DNA from: Myrica gale
Lineage: Eukaryota > Streptophyta > Magnoliopsida > Fagales > Myricaceae
Reading direction: 5' to 3'
Length of the DNA stretch: 64,000 bases
Assembly: GCA_963930655.1 (NCBI GenBank)
Contig: OZ005604.1
Span: forward strand, 2,552,001 to 2,616,000
A program made the translations under genes and the position numbers. Below the pieces are notes generated by a model. It saw only the letters and a list, made by a program, of their open reading frames with translations. It was not told the DNA's origin and searched no databases. Below, piece by piece: positions 36,901-47,003 of this stretch. Positions within the stretch are counted from its first letter, which is position 1, and each line of letters begins with the position of its first letter.

Positions 36901-37754
36901 GCAAAAGACAGAAACTTTCACAACCAGTTGAGTCATTGGTTCTTTGTTATAAACTAGTTAGACCACGGTCTTTATAATTACTTTATCAACAAGTAAGATG
37001 TTTGTTTGCCTATGATGTGATCTCATATTTATTTAGACTATCATTGTTATGACCCAAATAAGTGCATGCTACATCTGCACTTTGATTTTAAAACTCTTTG
37101 GAATCATTATAAGACTCAATTCTACTTGTAAGGTCCCAATGTAGGACATGACTCTCTTATTGTCCCAAAGTCTCATTTCTCTTTCTCTGTCATTCCATGT
37201 GGAATTTGGAGTATCACAATCTGAGTTGTGTCTATGTTCTACAATGAAGTAGAAAATTATAGAAATGCCAATTTGTCTAAAACCAAAATTTTCAGTACAT
37301 GGAAAGCACATCAAGATTCACTATTTTGAATTTCTTTGTCCAATATAACAAGTGGATTGAGCAAGGACCATGCTGAGACTCTCTCTCCCCGCTAATGGGC
37401 CTTTACGGAAATTTTGGAAACTTTTGAACTGGCTCTATGTGTATTTCTCATGCAAAATTTATTTTATGCATATTGCATTTTATCATGATGTGTGGGCTAT
37501 GCATGTATATCCTTTGTAGTTTTAGTTTAATTGCTTCTTAATAGCTTTGGGATGCCTTGTAGTGTTTGGTCTGAGCCGTCTAACCTACTCACTCTATATC
37601 CTCCATCAGTCTATGCCTAACAAATGATACGTGTGCACAACAGAAAGCGAATGATGCCATCGTATCTCTTCTCAATCTATTGAGTGTTGACACATCCAGA
37701 TTGACTTTTTTTCCTTTTTTCTTCTCCTTTTTTTTCTAAGAGATTATTGGGTAA
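33977..37754. other. No supported gene
   Basis: Almost 3.8 kb of single-copy-looking sequence. I translated the likelier stretches and recognise no domain; a 70-codon frame at 35832-36044 (plus) is unassigned. It could include introns or regulatory DNA of a gene I cannot see. Confidence 0.45.
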
Positions 37755-38450
37755 TCATGAAACAAGCCTCTGAATCCGCCCTAGTTCTTTTGTAATATCA
37801 ACCATAGCTAGCCTCACCTCTGGATCCCCATCTATGCATATGAGAGTGAGCTGCAGGACAGCTTGCAATTGTTGCTCCATATCTGCTCCTTTATTCCCTT
37901 CCACGCTTGTCAGATCCACAATCTGATTTATTGCATGCTTCATTATGCAACTTTCTAAGGTCTCATCTTCATCATCTTGTAAGGACGTTGTACTGTTAAA
38001 AGTGATACTAGAAGGATACAAAAATTATAGACATCAGTTTTCTCTGTTACCCTGTTGGTAGCCAAATAGTTTTGGCATTGTGTTTCACCTTTGGGGACTA
38101 ATATGGAAAGGAGAAATCAGTCAACTTTGGAATATCATGTTGGTCTAACAAAATATTTGCAGACTCGTATATCCCTATGTATGATAGGTCGGGAGAAGGT
38201 TGTGTGGAGGTATGCTATTGCATGAGCAATATCCCTTACAATCTTTAACATGCTCTGCCAGGTCATCGGCTGCTGTTGATTTGGAGCTCCATGATCACCG
38301 GAGATGTAAATTCAATTGGCAAGAGTTCCATTCTCAGTACCTTTGTACACTAAATTGGAAAGTGGAGTCTCGAGGCAGCACCCTATGAGCATCAGAAATT
38401 TTTTGTGAGCAGCCATCTTAGCTGTGATAGCTATGTTGTTGAAGACGTAC
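37755..38450 (-). pseudogene. Receptor-like kinase / ZED1-related pseudokinase, broken
   Basis: On the minus strand the sequence reads, with interruptions, a kinase of the ZRK/wall-associated-kinase-like group: LIGCCLETPLSNLVYKGTEN near 38390, MTWQSMLKIVRDIAHAIAYL and IIHRDIR near 38190-38270, and a C-terminal piece 38021-37755 with LTLICIDGDPEVRLAMVDIT. ZRK proteins are catalytically weak kinases that serve as decoys for bacterial effectors with NLR partners. An in-frame TGA after GTLAN, frame changes between blocks and no visible DFG/APE region show it is a pseudogene. The exact subfamily is inference. Confidence 0.65.
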
Positions 38451-39044
38451 TGTGACCATATGGAATAGGCCGGCCATTACAAGACGCAACCAATTTCTCC
38501 AACGCTCTGCCTCCATTCTGTATAAAGGCTTTCTCCCTTTCTGCCAGTTTTGAAGAATGTACTCCACAAGAGCTCACCAGCCTCGCCAGTAGTATGCTTC
38601 CATTCCCCAGAAAGGCTATCTGATCTCTCTCTCCTGGCCATTCTTACTAATCTCTCTATTTTCTCTGTTCTGCCTGGCAAACCCTTAATCCCCTTGCCCT
38701 GCCGTCCATGAAAGTAGAGGGGAGTTTCCTGGAAAGCAAGTGGAACGTTTCTCATAAATGCTATTTCCAAACCTTTATTCGACTTGGAGGTTTCTTGATG
38801 AGGGCCAGCGGCCATTTATTGGGCAACATATTCCATGCGTAATCTCTCTCTCTCTAGCATGCACTGAGTCTCTATAGATGTTTGTATTTAATTTGCCCTC
38901 TTTTCTTCGTCCTGGTTCAAAGCTTACATCAAAAGCCACCCTGTTCTTATAGACAAGTCACAATAAGAGTTGAGAGATTAGTTTGATACTTTGATGTCCA
39001 GTTGTATGTCATGCTTTGCTTAACCCAGATGTAGTTTTCTTTTG
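38451..39044. other. No gene seen
   Basis: Includes a 112-codon minus frame at 38477-38815 without recognisable content, possibly part of the decayed kinase locus. Confidence 0.4.
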
Positions 39045-40219
39045 ATGCAGAGCTGCATTCATCAGCAATCCGGGCTCATCACAAACCGTATGATGGCGAA
39101 GTTTTCTTCATTTTCCACTTGGTCCATCGATGTGCCACTTCTAATGACATTTGAAATTGGAGGGTGGGAAAAGAAAAAGGGTTAATGACCAAAATAGTCT
39201 CTGGATTTTATGTCCTTTATCGATTTGGTCCTTAAGTTTTCAATTTGGTTACATAAGTCCTTAGGTTATCCTCATTTATCAATTTAGTCATTCCGTCTCC
39301 TCCGTGCACAGTTAGCTAACGGTGGGTCACGTTACCACCAATAACATCGCGACACGTGTATGTTTTTTTTTTTTTTTTAAAAAAAAAACTCACTTCCATG
39401 TGGCATATTCGTAAAAAAAATCGAACGGGGAGACCCCCCATTCGTGCGACAAAGGGAGCCTAGATCTGGGCTCCCTCGCGTTGTGGGGGCCCCTACAAGA
39501 GGGAGCCCAGATCTGGGCTCCCCGTCGCCGGGGTGACTTGCGAGGGGTGGGCGGGGTGGGAGCAGCGAGGGGTGGCTTGCGACCACCCCTCGCGGCGCTA
39601 GCCGCCCCGACGAGGGGAGCCCAGATATGGGCTCCCTCTTGTAGGGGCCCCCACAGCGCGAGGGAGCCCAGATTTGGGCTTCCTTTCACCCCACCACCGC
39701 GAGGGAGCCTAGATCTGGGCTCTCGGTTGCCGGGGTGGGTGGCTCCCGGCCACCCCTCGCGGTGGAGCCGCCCACCCCGGCGACGGGGAGCCCAGATCTG
39801 GGCTCCCTTTGTCGCGCGAATGGGGGTCTCCCCCGTTCGATTTTTTTTATTATTTTTTTACGAATATGCCACGTGGAAGTGAGTTTTATTTTAAAAAAAA
39901 AAGCATACACCTGTCGCGATGTTATTGGTGGTGACGTGGCCCACCGTTAGCTGACTGTGCACGGAGGAGACGGAAGGACTAAATCGACAAATGAGGATAA
40001 CCTAAGGTTATGTGACCAAATTGAAAACTCAAGGACCAAATCGATAAAAGACATAAAACTCATGGACTATTTTGGTCATTAACCCTTTTTCTTTTCCCAC
40101 CCTCCAATTTCAAATGTCATTAGAAGTGGTACATCGATGGACCAAGTGGAAAATGAAGAAAATTTCGCCATCATACGGTTTGTGATGAGCCCGGATTGCT
40201 GATGAATGCAGCTCTGCAT
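39045..40219. repeat. 1.17-kb imperfect palindrome (fold-back element)
   Basis: The left arm from 39045 (ATGCAGAGCTGCATTCATC) is matched, base for base with scattered differences, by the reverse complement of the right arm ending at 40219. The outer 390 or so bases of each arm are AT-normal; they include a GGGTTAATGACCAAAATAG block of the kind seen at ends of non-autonomous MULEs, but the symmetry continues outward past it for about 130 bp. The core (39440-39840) is GC-rich and also symmetrical, though rearranged, and holds six palindromic 22-mers. No protein is encoded. Transcription across it would give a long hairpin RNA. Confidence 0.85.
39453..39809. repeat. Six copies of a 22-bp palindromic unit
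   Basis: The unit GGGAGCCCAGAT followed by CTGGGCTCCC (a perfect dyad in its best copies) occurs near 39455, 39502, 39616, 39663, 39704 and 39787, with one to three changes in some copies. Spacers are GC-rich and contain GCCGGGGTG and CACCCCTCGCGG blocks that are themselves inverted copies of each other. Confidence 0.85.
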
Positions 40220-41513
40220 GAAAAAACTGCCTTTTATCCTCTTCATCAACATTTTTTTTCTGTACTTCATTCAAACTTAAACACTGAAAAACAGAATCTC
40301 AAGGGGGTTTACAAAAAGCACCGAGTATTAAACAGAAAAGTGGTAAAACATGAAGAGGAATAACCCCAAAAAAATGCCTAAAAGCCGCCCACTTGACCAA
40401 ACTATCCGTAACGGAATTAGCTCGGCGTGAAACTTTAGCAAAGTTCCACTATAGATTAGGGGACGCAATCTCACAAATGACTTCAATAATATCACTAGGG
40501 CTTCCGGCCCCAACATCCCCATTATCGCCCTTGACTTACCTGCTCCCTGGGTTGTGGGGTCGGTCCAGGGGGCCGGGGTTTGTACTTCAGGGTTGGGCCA
40601 AAAGGGTCCGACTTTGGGGAATTTCCTCGTCATAAAAAAAAAATATCACTAGGGCTTCCGGAGAGCGAAAGGGAAGAATCTACAACTTCCGAAATAGCTA
40701 AAGAGTCCCTTTTGAAAACCGCCCTAATCTGTTCCTAAATGGAGGTTTGATCGTTGCTTGCGTGAATCCGAAGTGCATGTTCGGTAGGGTACACCTCTAC
40801 TTGCCTAGTACTTTCAATCAAGTTCTCATCAAGAAAAGGGATAAAAAGATGAGTACTTTGACTCACTGTTCACGATAGGAATGAAGGAAAAAATTGAAGG
40901 TTCATGCTGAGCCTCTCTCCTCTTTTTTTTTTTCCTACTAAGTAACAACAACAAGACCAAGATACCCCATCTTAACCCGATGGGAGACAGATTTGTCCAT
41001 CTAAAAGTTCAGCAGGGATCACATGACTCTCAAGCCTCTCTCCTCCTCCTAATTGGCCTTTGCAGGTACTTGGGATAAACTTGTTGAGGTTTTTGCATCC
41101 CAAGATGAAAGACTTTGGTGCTTTCCCTGAAGGACGCCTATTTTTTTTGGCTGTTGGCGTATTTCTTGATGAGTAATATCTAATAGGCAGGTTAAATTAA
41201 GGAAACAACTGCACTAATGGCCCAAAATTTCCATGTATCTTACAAAAATCAAGCTTTAACATATTCTGACTTTCTATTTCCCGTACGTAATTGTCCAATA
41301 CAAAATTAAATTACCTATATTTAATTCCCTAACTCCAACAACCCAAAAAAAGATTTAGAAGGCGTATCAAAAAAAAAGAAAAAAATACAAAGGACTACTT
41401 AATTCCTTCCCATGGGAATTGGGAGCTGATCTGTTTATAACGTTCTGGACTAAGCAGAATGTGATCTCCGCAGAGGAGAGGCGTCAGGTGGAGATTCATC
41501 TGGCGGAAGTGAC
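40220..41513. other. No gene seen
   Basis: Non-coding as far as I can tell. The last part should be the 3' untranslated region of the DUF1644 gene on the minus strand. Confidence 0.5.
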
Positions 41514-42197
41514 TCAGAAACCACAAAGCCATTCAGAAACCACAAAGCCATTCAGAAACCAGTCAAGACGTAATATTGGAATATCTTCTGTAATGTCCTG
41601 GAATTGTGATAAGTATACACAGAGCGCATCTCTCATTTCTGTTTGACGCTGCAACCTCAACCACTCTTGCTGGCGAGAAGGGTCAACCTGTGATGGCCTG
41701 TTTTCAGGGTGCTCTCGCCTTGTATGATTCCTGAGTTGTACATAAGTCCCACTAAAATCACAGGCCTCATACGGACAGCTCCTTGCCTTAGAATTCATGA
41801 ACTGACGTGCAGGCTCAATAACAACCCAACCACTGATTTGCCCTCGACAGAGAGGACATACAAGCTTTGTTTGTGATCGAAATTTGCTTGAGGATGAAGC
41901 TTCTTGCTGTTCATCGGCAGATGTGCAGAACTGCGAGAGGCAGTTTGAGTGGCGGTGGCTGGTGTTGCAAATGTAGGGACGACAACCCTTACTAGAAGAT
42001 GAACATCTCAACAAGACAGCACTATGAGGGTGTTCCATGCAAATGGGACACCTAACTTCTTCCCATTCTTTCACATCCTCATCTGGTCCAACAAGGTATT
42101 CGCATTCATCATGCTTGGCATCCTTGGAACTGGACGGAGTAGAAGATGTCCTAGATTGACAGTAAAGTGTGGAGCGAACTCTTCTGTCCTTTGGCAT
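41514..42197 (-). CDS. DUF1644 family protein (RING-like and C2H2-like zinc-binding)
   Basis: A 227-residue plant-specific protein. Residues about 48-120 form a RING-like cysteine cluster (CPICMEHPHSAVLL, then CPLCRG near 117); residues about 135-165 contain C-P-Y-E-A-C-D-F followed by H-T-R-R-E-H, a C2H2-like finger. Related Arabidopsis and rice proteins have been linked to abiotic stress responses; an E3-ligase role is plausible but not shown. The start MPKDRR fits family members. The C-terminal end is unusual: the stop codon lies in a 19-bp tandem repeat (41515-41552), so the last ten or so residues (VVSEWLCGF) are specified by the repeat and probably differ from the ancestral tail. The leader probably extends upstream toward 43.7 kb. 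Confidence 0.85.
   Translation of the reverse strand: MPKDRRVRSTLYCQSRTSSTPSSSKDAKHDECEYLVGPDEDVKEWEEVRCPICMEHPHSAVLLRCSSSSKGCRPYICNTSHRHSNCLSQFCTSADEQQEASSSSKFRSQTKLVCPLCRGQISGWVVIEPARQFMNSKARSCPYEACDFSGTYVQLRNHTRREHPENRPSQVDPSRQQEWLRLQRQTEMRDALCVYLSQFQDITEDIPILRLDWFLNGFVVSEWLCGF
41515..41552. repeat. 19-bp tandem repeat over the DUF1644 stop codon
   Basis: CAGAAACCACAAAGCCATT occurs twice in a row and is followed by a third partial copy CAGAAACCA. Nineteen is not a multiple of three, so each copy changes the reading frame. Confidence 0.95.
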
Positions 42198-43999
42198 TGC
42201 AGAATGTTAAAGTGGTCTCAATGGGAGAAAATAATTCATTCAAGTAGTAACAAACGCCTGATCCATAAGAAGACGGATACCAATAGCATGAGTTTGAACA
42301 GAATTTAACTCCAGCAGATGTTGATCCACAGCCGACCATATACAAGAATATATCCCCAGGACGTGCTTCAACATCTTGACAACATAATAAATGGTGGCAT
42401 TCTGAACAGAAATGTGGATTAAAATGAATGAAATCCATAAGTAAAGCTCCAAATAAACTTCAACTTCCATTTCATATTTACTATTTACTAATCTTCATGT
42501 CAACAATATTCGTCTTCAATATAACACTCTCTCACCATTTAATGTGCCTTGAACATTTAATAGATCATACTACGCCAGAGTTTCCATCAAGAACATGTAT
42601 CATGCATGATAAGCAATATGCAGCATCGAAGCAGAGACTGTAACAAGTGACTACAAGACTACTCATACAACTCAAGAGGTAAATAACTTAAATGCAACTG
42701 CTCTAACAAAATGCCCAAATTTTCTTTTGGGAAGGAGGGTAGTGCATTGCATGCGTGTCAATGTGGTAGGGGGCTGAGATAGCCAGTCCTATCTCTTTGT
42801 TTAATAATACAAGAGGAACATACCAAAAGACACCTCAAACAAACGTCATTTCTTTTCTTTCTGACAAGTAGAGAAGCATTCCAATCTCATAGAACCTTTA
42901 TCTTTGTGTGCTTAACTTCATAGCAGCATGTGTTTGGTTCATTGGCCAGAGTTGCGTTACTTGTTACTTCCTCTAGAAAGAATTAATTAGATTAAAGCTA
43001 AAATTACCTACATTTATTTGCATAGATGATTTTTCTTTCTAAGCATGAGGAGATATCCTACACAGAAATATTTCGCTGCTTTTTTCTGGAAAATAGAATG
43101 ACCCACAAACTACAATTAAATTCTTAAGCTTTGGCACGCAGCTTGCAATATTCTGAAAAACAAGTAAGAACATAACTTGTATCTCACTGGGGCAAATTTC
43201 CACCCACTTGCTAATATAGCTTTGATCTTGCGCTGCTGTATTTCATGTATCTCCTAACTTTACCAGTACACAGAAAGCATTAGAGTTCTCTAAGAACATC
43301 TAAAAGTAGAAAACTTTCAACATCAAACCTTCTTCATAATCAATCGTAAATTCCTATTCTGCTTTATTTATAAAAGATAATTTTTCTAAAACAGCCAACA
43401 TCCCCACAAGATCCAGCATATTCAGAGAAAAAGTTTTCAGAAGAAATTATTTGCATTTTGATACAATTCCCAAAGATTTAGAGGAGAGAGATAGATAATA
43501 AACGCTGATCGCGAAAGTTTTCTCATATCAGTAATTGTAATTCAGTACAACTTTTTTCAGGAGTTACAATCAGCATCAGAACTTGAGACTGGCACTACCA
43601 GCAACAAACCCCATCAACGCACACGAACCCAGACAATGCCAATGATTAAAAACAAAAAAGAAAAAAAAAAGCGTAGAACAGGTAAACGTAGATTTGATAA
43701 ACCCAGCTGGGATTTGGAAAGAAGAAGAGGAGGAGGAGGAGGAGGAGGAGGAGGAGGAGGAGGAGGAGAAACCCATTATATTTGTTCTATTCCTTTGTTT
43801 CCCTTTGCTGGAAACTCTTTTCTATATTATTAAAATTCTAGGGGTCTTTGTGCTTAAACAATTACAAAATCTTGGCTTTTTAATATTAATGAAATTAATT
43901 AAGATAGACTATCCCTTTCATCTCGTAATAAAACAGAGGTAGAACAAATATTCTATTCGTAAAAAAAATCCATTTAAATATTAATGAAAAAAATAAATT
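42198..43999. other. Upstream region of the DUF1644 gene
   Basis: Probably includes the 5' leader with introns and the promoter. A (GGA)n microsatellite lies at 43728-43768 and on the minus strand reads as (TCC)n, a common feature of plant 5' leaders. No other gene is supported. Confidence 0.5.
43728..43768. repeat. GGA microsatellite
   Basis: About 13 GGA units. On the minus strand it is a pyrimidine tract, upstream of the DUF1644 gene. Confidence 0.9.
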
Positions 44000-44094
44000 T
44001 TAAATTCAGAACATATATTTATAGCACAGCTAGAACTAAGAGTGTAACGATAGACTTTAAATAATTGAATCAACCCTAATTCAAATAATGTACT

Positions 44095-45157
44095 ACATTG
44101 TATTACTCTCGTGAGTTTTGGTCTTATAATAAATCACTCCGTGTGCCTCTAATATATATAATTAATTCCATAACTGCCCCTTGTTTTAATGTCGACTTTA
44201 ATTTATGATTTCGGGTTTGTTTAGAGAATTGGACAGTCGGATGGTGTTGGGTTGGAAACCAGATGGAAACGGGTCCAGGCCCATAAATTAAGCTAAAAGT
44301 CTCGAAACATTATTTGAGGCCTGCTTTCCTGTAGATAAAGGAATGCCAAGTCGTTCTCTCCTTGTAAAACTCATCAATTTTGTTTAAGATACTCTGAACA
44401 AAAGTTATCAGTTCCTCTTCTGGTGAGAAATGCTATAAGTTCCTGTGATCCTGTCTAGTCCTTTTTCCCTTTGGAGAAGGAGGGAGAGGATAATAAAGTT
44501 GGTGGGTGAAGACTGAAGTTGTCCAATGAAGCTGTTTTTAATGGAAACTGTTTTTCCTTATAAGAGCATCCCTTTTAATTACTGTGGTGAAAACTTCCAT
44601 GTATTGCAGAATGCAGATCATTTGAAGTTATTAGCTTCCAATCTAGTCTATTCCTTTTAGGTTAAAGTTACTCGCAGTGCTGTGTGGAGTTACAGGACTG
44701 AACGTCCAGCAAGTTGGAGGACAGGGTCAGGAGACAAGTCTCTCAGCCTCTCCCTTTGAGCCCAAGGTGCACTATTCGTTTCCCAGGCCTCACTGCTGAG
44801 AAAGATCTTCTTGGCTTATCTCGTTTGCCTTGAAATCTACATATTGAAAGAAAAGGGCAGAGGTTTCTGGCTAAGACACGTACCTGAGACGAGAAATCTC
44901 GATCAAACGCTTTCACAGACAACCGGGTCACAAACTTGATTTTGTAATTTGCATAAACCGGGAGACTTCCATATCCAGCAAGCAAGAGAACGAAAGCCCA
45001 CAGATGGCGAGAGATTTTGTTGCTCAAGTTGTTGCCCATGCAGATGATGCGGGTATTCCGTTGGAGAGCTCAGGTGGCCTTCTGTTGCTTGGAATGATCA
45101 TCATGTCACTTTCTATCATTTCGATGGTCATCTTTGCTTGTGGTAAAGATGGCGACT
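44095..45157. repeat. Segmental duplication, copy A
   Basis: Blocks in this stretch recur in the same order at 45556-46858: CTCGTGAGTTTTGGT.. region, AGAATTGGACAGTC, GAAGTTATTAGCT, and the first part of the small membrane-protein gene. Insertions and deletions separate the blocks, so the duplication is old. Confidence 0.75.
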
Positions 45158-45276
45158 CAGACTCTAGCAAACCTCGCAAGAGCAATGGAACATATTTAGG
45201 TGCGACTTGTGGATATGCAGGTGGAGGTGTATGTGGAGATGGAGGTGGCGGTTGTGGAGGTGGTGGTGGCTGTTGA
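45004..45276 (+). CDS. Small membrane protein with Gly/Cys-rich tail, copy A
   Basis: Ninety residues: a hydrophilic N-terminus (MARDFVAQVVAHADDAGIP), one very hydrophobic segment (LLLLGMIIMSLSIISMVIFA, residues 27-46), then a basic/serine linker and a C-terminal tail of glycine and cysteine (CGDGGGGCGGGGGC). The layout resembles small plant tail-anchored cysteine-rich proteins such as CYSTM members, but I do not recognise the family and assign no function. Conservation of the membrane segment in the neighbouring copy suggests selection on that part. The start is the first ATG and leaves a compact single-exon gene. Confidence 0.65.
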   Translation: MARDFVAQVVAHADDAGIPLESSGGLLLLGMIIMSLSIISMVIFACGKDGDSDSSKPRKSNGTYLGATCGYAGGGVCGDGGGGCGGGGGC

Positions 45277-45555
45277 GGTACTTCTTGAAGAGAAAAAAGT
45301 AAAAAAGGATTTCAGTTCAGCTCTCCAAGGTGTTCTATTTCAGGCACGTGTCTTCTCTTTTTGGTGTTGCAGTATCGTAAAAACTAAGGCTTTCATATGA
45401 GCCAAATGCCCCTGTTTTTGTCTTTGGTTCATATATGAATCCTGTAATGTCCAATGAATTTAATGTTGATTATCAAGTTTTCTTTTCTTTTCTTTTCTTT
45501 TCATCTCATTTACCAAGTTACACTCATGCAAAAACCATATATAAGGTCTGGATCC

Positions 45556-46858
45556 ATATTACTCTCATGAGTTTTGATGTTATAATAAATCGTTATGTAA
45601 GCCTCTAATTTAGATAATTAATCCCATAGCTGCACCCATGTTGTTTTAATGTCCACCTTAATTTAGGATTTCGTGTTTCTTTTAAGAATTGGACAGTCAG
45701 ATGGTCTTGGATGAAAACTGGTCCAGGCCTATCTATTCAGCTAAAACTCTATAAACCTTGTTTGAGGGCCATGTCCTTCTTCTCTGAAAAATTATTCGTC
45801 ATGTTTGTTTAATAATTTTTTAAAAAAATTCAATCCAATTTATGATTTTTTTACACAAAAAATATTTCAATCTTGAATAAAATTTTCTATCTAATAATTG
45901 AACTCAATTTTTGTGAAAAATACAAAAATTAAAAAAAAATTTACAAACACCCATAACGACTTTTCTAAAAAAAATATTCTATCCAAATATACTTTTTCAC
46001 TCACATTATTCAAGGAAATAACTTTTTTTAAAAAAATTATCTTTCCAAACACCATTTCTATGGATCTCATCATTCTCAAAAACACCTAAAAAAACATATC
46101 TTAAATTTTTTTCTTAAATATTAGAGAAAAAAAAATTTCAAAACCAAACAAAACATTAATGTTTATCTCGTCATTTTTCCATTTGGAGAGGACGACAAGC
46201 TTAGAGGCACCTTAAAGGGTGAAGTTATGGCATGACATTTTTTACGGCGCCAAAGAGAATATAATTTAAATAATAAAATTTATCACCTCAAAAGTAAAGT
46301 TTAAGTCATGTGATAAACTGCCCACTGAATTGCAAGTTATTTGAAGTTATTAGCTATATATTCCTTTTAGGCTAAAATTGCATGTAGCGCGAACCAGTAA
46401 TGCATCGGATAAAAATAAATAAATAAATAAATAAATGTAAAATCAGTCTATAGGCAAAAATCGATTTAGTCCCTGTGATTCTATTTTCGTTTGTTATTGG
46501 TCCTCCATTAGAGACTAATTTTATCACTTTATGAAATCACAAAGATTAAATCGATGTTTTTCATATCATATGGACTTTAGAAATAGTACAAGGATCAATT
46601 TTACATTTATAAAAAAAAAAAAAAAAGCGTAGGGGTGCACAGTGCAGGACTGAACCAGCGAGTCGAACTTGATTTCGAATGGCATAAACTGGGAGAACGA
46701 AACACCAAATGGCGAAAGATTTCTTCGTTGCTCAAGTTGGTGCCCATGCAGATAATGCGGGTATTCTGTCGGAGAGTTCAGGTGGCCTTCTGTTGCTTGG
46801 AATGATCATCATGTCCCTTTCTATCATTTCGATGGTCATCTTTGCTTGTGGTGAAGTT
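45556..46858. repeat. Segmental duplication, copy B
   Basis: Second copy of the block at 44095-45157 in the same orientation, ending where the two small genes diverge, just after the codons for IFACG. Confidence 0.75.
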
Positions 46859-46933
46859 GGAGATCACTGTAAAACGTGGTTAGAGTTTAAAAAAAATGGT
46901 TCACATCCAAACATAGGCTTAAATTTCCTATAA
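46709..46933 (+). CDS. Small membrane protein, diverged copy B
   Basis: Seventy-four residues. The first 47 or so are nearly the same as copy A, with the membrane segment LLLLGMIIMSLSIISMVIFA identical, but one extra residue near the start (MAKDFFVAQ). After IFACG the tail is unrelated, lacks the Gly/Cys cluster and ends at a TAA at 46931-46933. It either lost the original 3' end at the duplication break or gained a new one. It may be a pseudogene or a truncated paralogue; only 70 bp separate it from the TyrRS start codon. Confidence 0.5.
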   Translation: MAKDFFVAQVGAHADNAGILSESSGGLLLLGMIIMSLSIISMVIFACGEVGDHCKTWLEFKKNGSHPNIGLNFL

Positions 46934-46936
46934 AAA
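46929..46936 (+). promoter_or_regulatory. Probable TATA box of the TyrRS gene
   Basis: TATAAAAA lies 68-75 bases before the TyrRS start codon; transcription about 30 bases on would give a leader of roughly 45 nt. The box overlaps the TAA stop of the preceding small frame. Confidence 0.45.
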
Positions 46937-47003
46937 CATTTTTCGGGTCTCGTATTGTTAGGGCCCAGCCATTGCCAACAACCAAACGCACCAGTAACCG
47001 GAA

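Noticed and set aside
39377-39950. Several long overlapping frames on both strands rich in LGSP/PPRRGAQIWAP motifs
   Set aside because: They are by-products of the GC-rich palindromic repeat core; the same words appear on both strands because the DNA is symmetrical.
43576-43942. Small Ser-rich, Gly-rich or Glu-rich proteins at 43.6-43.9 kb
   Set aside because: All three are readings of the GGA microsatellite in different frames.
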